A DNA stretch of 10,756 nucleotides, from NCBI GenBank assembly GCA_947472635.1, contig CANJDY010000066.1, positions 1 through 10,756 of the forward strand, written 5' to 3'. A program made the position numbers and the translations under genes. The notes under the pieces were generated by a model. It was not told the DNA's origin, searched no databases, and saw only the letters and a list, made by a program, of their open reading frames with translations. The stretch comes from Chitinophagaceae bacterium. Its GTDB lineage: Bacteria; Bacteroidota; Bacteroidia; Chitinophagales; Chitinophagaceae. Of the stretch, positions 6,781 to 10,756 are shown in pieces; position 1 is the first letter of the stretch, and the number at the start of each line of letters is the position of its first letter.

Positions 6781-8079
6781 ATGCAATTACAACAAAGCCC
6801 CTTTATTCTTTATTCAGACGGAGAAGGGAATATTTTTGAAGATACCAGCTTGTATGCTACCGGAAGAAGTGGATGGGATGCCTTACCAGTGCCACTAGAC
6901 GAATGGATTGACTTGCCGGATGGGGGTAATTTATATGAATTACCTGGAAGACGGGGCATCGGAATAGATGTACAAACTGCAGAGATGCGACTTTGTGAAA
7001 AGGGTTGGGCAGTGGCTGCTTTTATTCCACCAGCACATACCGGCTTATATATGGCTGCATATGAAACAGCTCAAGATGCACCTACTTTACCCTTATTTTG
7101 TTACACAGCTGCGGGTTGGCTCAATGGTAAATTATACGTTCCAGCGGTGAGAATTGAACAAGATATCCGCCAAGAAACCATTGGCTATGATGAAGAAAAA
7201 ATATTATCCGGAACTACCCATTTATTGGAAGCTTATCCTCATAATCGGCTGGTAAAGCATTTGATGGAAAATTGCTGCATGACCTACAATTGCCCTGCGG
7301 CTAGAAATTTTGCTTTGGGCCGATGGGAGTGCCCTGTTCCTTCATCACCCGCTTGTAATGCTAATTGCATTGGTTGCATTAGCTTTCAGCCAGTGGAAGA
7401 GACTATCGTGAGTACGCAGGACAGGCTTAACTTTCGACCTACCCCGGAAGAGATTACAGAGTTTACCGTACCCCATTTACAAACTGCCCCTTACCCAATC
7501 ATCAGTTTTGGACAAGGTTGCGAGGGAGAACCCCTGTTAATGTGGGAGACCATTCGCGATAGCATTATTGAAATCAGAAAGCATACGCCCAAGGGGAGCA
7601 TCAATATCAATACCAATGGAAGTAAACCAGATGCAGTAAGGGCCCTGTGTGAAGCTGGGTTAAATAGCATGCGCGTAAGCACCAATTCAGCCAGAGAAAG
7701 CATTTATACACCCTATTACAGGCCAAATAATTATGTTTTCGCAGATTTACTGGAAAGCCTGAAAATAGTTCGCAGCTTTGGGGGGTGGACAAGTCTTAAT
7801 TATTTTGTTTTTCCGGGTATGACAGACAGTATTGAAGAATACGAAGCACTAAGAACTTTGATAAAGGAAACCGACTTGTGTATGATTCAATGGCGCAATT
7901 TTAATATTGATCCTGATTGGTACTTGGGTAAAATAGGGGTTACTGAAACTGGAGAATGCATGGGAATTAAGCAGCTGATGGAATTAATACAGGAGGAATT
8001 CCCTAACCTGAAATTTGGCTATTTTAACCCTTCAATAGAAAGGATAAAAGGTGATTATGCAATGGACTTTGCTCATTGA
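6781..8079 (+). CDS. Radical SAM protein with N-terminal extension and extra cysteine cluster
   Basis: A 432-residue radical SAM protein of unknown substrate. The canonical CxxxCxxC motif for the 4Fe-4S cluster that binds S-adenosylmethionine is at Cys192, Cys196 and Cys199 (CNANCIGC). The following barrel shows the GGE-equivalent segment GQGCEGEP at 244-251 and the strand NINTNGS at 275-281. Unusually, about 190 residues precede the motif. The first 130 or so look like a separate domain, rich in Gly, Pro and aromatic residues, with LPDGG (45-49) and LPGRRGIG (54-61). Just before the radical motif is a second set of cysteines: Cys165, Cys166, Cys171 and Cys184. These could bind an auxiliary iron-sulphur cluster, although known SPASM-type clusters lie C-terminal to the core. 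There is no substrate peptide gene or partner enzyme beside it. It has its own promoter element and ends at a strong terminator. The fold is certain; the reaction is unknown. Confidence 0.9.
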   Translation: MQLQQSPFILYSDGEGNIFEDTSLYATGRSGWDALPVPLDEWIDLPDGGNLYELPGRRGIGIDVQTAEMRLCEKGWAVAAFIPPAHTGLYMAAYETAQDAPTLPLFCYTAAGWLNGKLYVPAVRIEQDIRQETIGYDEEKILSGTTHLLEAYPHNRLVKHLMENCCMTYNCPAARNFALGRWECPVPSSPACNANCIGCISFQPVEETIVSTQDRLNFRPTPEEITEFTVPHLQTAPYPIISFGQGCEGEPLLMWETIRDSIIEIRKHTPKGSININTNGSKPDAVRALCEAGLNSMRVSTNSARESIYTPYYRPNNYVFADLLESLKIVRSFGGWTSLNYFVFPGMTDSIEEYEALRTLIKETDLCMIQWRNFNIDPDWYLGKIGVTETGECMGIKQLMELIQEEFPNLKFGYFNPSIERIKGDYAMDFAH

Positions 8080-8105
8080 ACTTAGTTATACCATGCCCAT
8101 ACATG

Positions 8106-8139
8106 AAAAAGACCGCTGATAATTTTCAGCGGTCTTTTT
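8106..8139. terminator. Bidirectional intrinsic terminator between the radical SAM gene and ndk
   Basis: A perfect 14-bp stem, AAAAAGACCGCTGA (8106-8119) pairing with TCAGCGGTCTTTTT (8126-8139), has a 6-nt loop TAATTT. A T-run at 8135-8140 serves the plus-strand transcript and the A-run at 8106-8110 gives a U-run for the minus-strand ndk transcript. It lies 26 bp after the radical SAM stop and 21 bp after the ndk stop, ideal for a shared convergent terminator. Confidence 0.93.
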
Positions 8140-8160
8140 TACTATCAATTGAACGGATAA

Positions 8161-8577
8161 TTAAAATTGCTCTAATTTACTGAAGAAAAAATCACCTTCG
8201 ATAGCTGCATTGGCATCACTATCACTTCCATGTATAGCATTTTCGCCTATTGAAGCTGCAAACAACTTACGAATGGTCCCTTCCGCTGCCTGTGCTGGAT
8301 TGGTAGCACCAATTAAAATCCTGAAATCTTCCACCGCATTCTCTTTTTCAAGAATCGCTGCAGAAATTGGACCGCTGCTCATAAATTCCACCAATTCTCC
8401 ATAAAAAGGTCTTTCCCTATGTACAGCGTAAAATTCGCCAGCTTTTTCAGCAGACAGATGAAGCATTTTCAAGCTTACTATTCGATAGCCTGCTGCATTT
8501 ATTTTTTCCAAAATAGCACCGGTATTACCTTTTTTGGTTGCATCGGGCTTAATCATTGTAAAAGTTCTATTACTCAT
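8161..8577 (-). CDS. ndk: Nucleoside diphosphate kinase
   Basis: A cytosolic enzyme that balances nucleoside triphosphate pools by moving the gamma phosphate of ATP to other nucleoside diphosphates through a phosphohistidine intermediate. From the ATG at 8577 it has 138 residues, the normal length. Visible motifs are TMIKPDA (residues 7-13, with Lys10), the substrate-binding region HRERPFY (53-59) and the active-site segment NAIHGSDS (113-120) with catalytic His116. The frame continues upstream to 8598, but that codon lies inside a -7 promoter element and the [13 protein letters not shown] start matches the family, so 8577 is chosen. It is convergent with the radical SAM gene and divergent from nrnA. 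All key residues are intact. Confidence 0.97.
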   Translation of the reverse strand: MSNRTFTMIKPDATKKGNTGAILEKINAAGYRIVSLKMLHLSAEKAGEFYAVHRERPFYGELVEFMSSGPISAAILEKENAVEDFRILIGATNPAQAAEGTIRKLFAASIGENAIHGSDSDANAAIEGDFFFSKLEQF

Positions 8578-8595
8578 ATTTTTTATTTTGAGGCG

Positions 8596-8603
8596 CAAAG
8601 ATA
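8596..8603 (-). promoter_or_regulatory. Bacteroidota -7 element TATCTTTG for ndk
   Basis: A perfect TAnnTTTG match on the minus strand, 18 bases upstream of the ndk ATG at 8577. The predicted transcription start is near 8590. No clear -33 box. The remaining DNA to nrnA (8604-8846) is AT-rich with only weak dyads, such as CTACCT at 8664-8669 against AGGTAG at 8709-8714, and no gene. Confidence 0.6.
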
Positions 8604-8846
8604 GTAAGTTTTATGGGTGTTTATTGATTTTTTGATGATGCATTTTGTAACGAAACGCTTATACTACCTGCACAATTAAAAAACTACCATTCGAAGGTTT
8701 TCAAAAATAGGTAGCAGGGGACAAAAAACATTAATTTAACCAAAATGAAGGATTTCACTGTCAACTCACCATGATTTTAGTAGCCAATCTTTTTATAAAA
8801 ATTCTTTAAATCTTACCGCACAAAATTCAAACTGACATTTTTTCCC

Positions 8847-8854
8847 TACTTTTG
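8847..8854 (+). promoter_or_regulatory. Bacteroidota -7 element TACTTTTG for nrnA-FKBP
   Basis: A perfect TAnnTTTG match with only 8 bases before the ATG at 8863, implying a leader of a few nucleotides. No clear -33 box at the usual spacing. Confidence 0.5.
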
Positions 8855-8862
8855 CCCGCTTT

Positions 8863-9882
8863 ATGCATCAAATCAACGACATATTTCCCTTACTGAAGGA
8901 TCCTAAAAAGGTAGTCATTACTACCCACCAAAAGCCAGATGGAGATGCAATGGGTTCTTCCTTGGGATTATTCCATTTTTTAAAGCAATTAGGTCATCAG
9001 GTTACTGTGATTTCCCCCACCAACTGGGCTGATTTTTTGGATTGGATGCCAGGAACCAAATCCGTATTGGATTACGAAAAACAAACCGAAGAATCCAACG
9101 AGCTCATTGATGCTGCTGACTGGATATTTTGTCTTGATTTCAACACCTTAAGTAGAACCAAAAGAATGGAGGAAAGACTATCTAAGGCACCTGGTGAAAG
9201 GATTTTGATTGATCATCACCAAGAACCTCAGGTAGATAAATTTACCTATGGCACCAGCAATACCAGCAAAAGTTCCACCTGCGAAATGGTATATGATCTA
9301 ATCATGGATTCTGGAAATGAAGCATACATTACTGATTCGGTAGCTGATTGCCTCTATGCAGGTGTAATGACTGACACAGGATCTTTTAGGTTTCCGAGTA
9401 CATCCGCTTCTGTTCACAGAATGGTAGCTACTTTAAAAGATAAAGGGCTGCAACATAGTCGTGTACATGAAGAATTATTTGACAATTATCTTGAAAATCG
9501 GTTTCGCTTTATTGGACATGTATTACAGCATAGGATGGAAATATTTTATGAGTACAATACCGCTTTAATAGCGGTGACACAGCAGGATCTGGTAAAATTT
9601 GATATTATTACCGGTGACACCGAAGGTTTGGTTAATTACCCGTTAAGCATCAAAGGAATTAAGCTTGCTGCCATAATGATTGACAGGGGAGAAGAAAGAA
9701 AATGTTCATTTAGGAGTAAAGGTGGCTTTGATGTTAATACCTTTGCACGTAAATATTTTAACGGAGGGGGGCATTTTAATGCTGCAGGAGGACAAAGTAA
9801 GGAACCACTAGAATTGGTGGTAGCTAAATTCAAAGAGGCAATGGCAGAAAATAAAGATCAATTAAGCAATTATCAATTTTAA
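8863..9882 (+). CDS. nrnA: DHH/DHHA1 phosphoesterase, NrnA-type oligoribonuclease/pAp phosphatase
   Basis: A cytosolic metal-dependent phosphoesterase. NrnA relatives degrade very short RNA oligonucleotides and dephosphorylate 3'-phosphoadenosine 5'-phosphate; some related proteins act on cyclic dinucleotide products such as pApA. The N-terminal DHH domain shows HQKPDGDA at residues 22-29, LDFN with Asp92 (91-94), the signature DHH at 117-119 and MTDTG with Asp171 (169-173). The C-terminal DHHA1 domain ends with GGGHFNAAGG at 301-310, which binds substrate. The length of 339 fits the family and there are no extra domains such as the PAS or GGDEF of GdpP. The ATG at 8863 is the only good start; the next Met is inside the first motif. 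The FKBP lipoprotein gene follows after 10 bp, indicating an operon. Family membership is certain, the preferred substrate less so. Confidence 0.9.
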   Translation: MHQINDIFPLLKDPKKVVITTHQKPDGDAMGSSLGLFHFLKQLGHQVTVISPTNWADFLDWMPGTKSVLDYEKQTEESNELIDAADWIFCLDFNTLSRTKRMEERLSKAPGERILIDHHQEPQVDKFTYGTSNTSKSSTCEMVYDLIMDSGNEAYITDSVADCLYAGVMTDTGSFRFPSTSASVHRMVATLKDKGLQHSRVHEELFDNYLENRFRFIGHVLQHRMEIFYEYNTALIAVTQQDLVKFDIITGDTEGLVNYPLSIKGIKLAAIMIDRGEERKCSFRSKGGFDVNTFARKYFNGGGHFNAAGGQSKEPLELVVAKFKEAMAENKDQLSNYQF

Positions 9883-9892
9883 ACACATAACC

Positions 9893-10756
9893 ATGAAACA
9901 CTTTTTTTATTTATTAGCAGTAACAGCCTTGTTATTCGCAAGTTGTACCAAACCTTTCAAAAAAGCAGAGGGTGGCCTACAATACAAGATTATTTCCGAT
10001 GAAAAAGGAAAACTATTGAAAAATGGTAATTTCTTTGAAATCCAATTCGACCAGGTCTATAGCGGAGCTGGAAAAGACACTGTTTTGTTTGATTCAAGAA
10101 CTGTCTCCAACCAGATTGTTACTATGGATTCAACTGCTATTCCGCCAGTATATTTCAAGATATTCAGCGAGGCAAGAAAAGGTGATAGCATTGTTGTAAA
10201 GCAATCTACCGATAGTATTATGAAAGGTGGTAATACGCCTCCATTCATGAAAAAAGGTGCATTCATTATTGCTCATTACAAAATTGTAAATGTATTTGAA
10301 ACCAAGGAAGCTGCAGATCTTGCTTACCAAAAGCAAATGGTATTGGCAAAAACCAGAGATTCATTAAAGGCAATTGAGCAAATTAAAGTTGATGACAAAT
10401 TAATTACAGAATATTTGGCCAAAAACAAAATACAGGCAACAAAAGCTCCTCAAGGAACCTATGTTGAAATCATTACACCTGGTGAAGGTGACGCAGCTGA
10501 TACTTCTAAGGTATTAAAAGTGTTTTACACTGGAAGAACCATTGGAAGTGATAAGGCATTTGATTCCAATACAGATTCAGCTTTTGGACACAAACAAGTT
10601 TTCTCGGTTAATATGGGTGCTTTACCTGGTACACCAGGTAGTGTAATCAAAGGCTGGACCGATGGTTTATCCTTATTGAAAAAAGGTGCTAAGGCAAGAC
10701 TTTACATACCTTCTGCATTAGCATATGGTTCTCAAGGTGCTGGTGGTCAAATCAAA
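9893..10756 (+). CDS. FKBP-type peptidyl-prolyl cis-trans isomerase lipoprotein (3' end beyond window)
   Basis: The frame is open from the ATG at 9893 to the window edge, giving 288 residues without a stop. A lipoprotein signal is clear: hydrophobic core at about residues 4-16 and lipobox FASC with Cys18, so the product should be anchored in the envelope. Residues 27-135 resemble a degenerate FKBP fold (KGDSI at 96-100, AHYKIVNV at 127-134). A charged linker at about 136-185 follows. The second domain is a recognisable FKBP: KVFYTG (209-214), FDS (223-225), VIKGWTDGLSLLKKG (251-265) and ARLYIPSALAYG (268-279). FKBPs speed proline isomerisation during protein folding. The last 10-30 residues of the domain are probably missing. 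This layout recalls GldI, the FKBP lipoprotein of flavobacterial gliding motility, but FKBP lipoproteins are numerous in this phylum and orthology is not shown. It is cotranscribed with nrnA. Confidence 0.9.
   Translation, partial: MKHFFYLLAVTALLFASCTKPFKKAEGGLQYKIISDEKGKLLKNGNFFEIQFDQVYSGAGKDTVLFDSRTVSNQIVTMDSTAIPPVYFKIFSEARKGDSIVVKQSTDSIMKGGNTPPFMKKGAFIIAHYKIVNVFETKEAADLAYQKQMVLAKTRDSLKAIEQIKVDDKLITEYLAKNKIQATKAPQGTYVEIITPGEGDAADTSKVLKVFYTGRTIGSDKAFDSNTDSAFGHKQVFSVNMGALPGTPGSVIKGWTDGLSLLKKGAKARLYIPSALAYGSQGAGGQIK

Noticed and set aside
8578..8598. Seven-codon N-terminal extension of ndk
   Set aside because: The upstream codon lies inside the -7 element, and the shorter form matches the normal NDK N-terminus.
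8664..8714. Possible long hairpin with CTACCT and AGGTAG arms between ndk and nrnA
   Set aside because: A 6-bp stem with a loop of about 39 nt is not convincing as an RNA structure or operator in AT-rich DNA.
9864..9882. CAATTAT/CAATTTT at the 3' end of nrnA as a second heptamer array
   Set aside because: Only two loosely related units, partly coding; not enough to call a repeat.

Overview
The window looks like chromosomal DNA from a member of the Bacteroidota, most plausibly a Chitinophagaceae-like soil or water bacterium. The evidence is AT-rich DNA, no convincing Shine-Dalgarno sequences, TAnnTTTG promoter elements typical of the Bacteroidota primary sigma factor, and families common in the phylum (BshB1, DUF4294, an unusually long CcmF, FKBP-type lipoproteins). 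I place the phylum with confidence and the family only tentatively. I see no tRNA, rRNA, CRISPR array, insertion sequence, integrase or phage gene; it reads as a conserved core region.

Left part (1-4647, all minus strand): in transcription order, ccmE (cytochrome c haem chaperone), ccmF (haem lyase subunit), a DUF4294 exported protein and bshB1 (bacillithiol biosynthesis deacetylase). The CcmE has a Cys-x-x-x-Tyr haem-attachment motif where the proteobacterial protein has His-x-x-x-Tyr. A 49-bp array of seven degenerate heptamers separates the DUF4294 gene from bshB1.

Centre (4648-8140): a 321-bp divergent promoter region, then on the plus strand an agmatinase/arginase-family ureohydrolase, a small unrecognised membrane protein, and an unusual radical SAM protein with an N-terminal extension and a second cluster of cysteines. 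A strong bidirectional hairpin terminator closes this block against the convergent ndk.

Right part (8141-10756): ndk (nucleoside diphosphate kinase) on the minus strand, and divergently an nrnA-type DHH/DHHA1 phosphoesterase followed 10 bp later by an FKBP-type peptidyl-prolyl isomerase lipoprotein that runs off the window end.

Perfect TAnnTTTG matches lie 7-55 nt upstream of seven starts and are absent upstream of the three genes that look like downstream operon members. This suggests seven transcription units: ccmE-ccmF, DUF4294-bshB1, ureohydrolase, membrane protein, radical SAM, ndk, nrnA-FKBP. I found no clear multi-gene novel system; the best candidate for undescribed biology is the radical SAM protein, followed by the CxxxY CcmE and the heptamer array.
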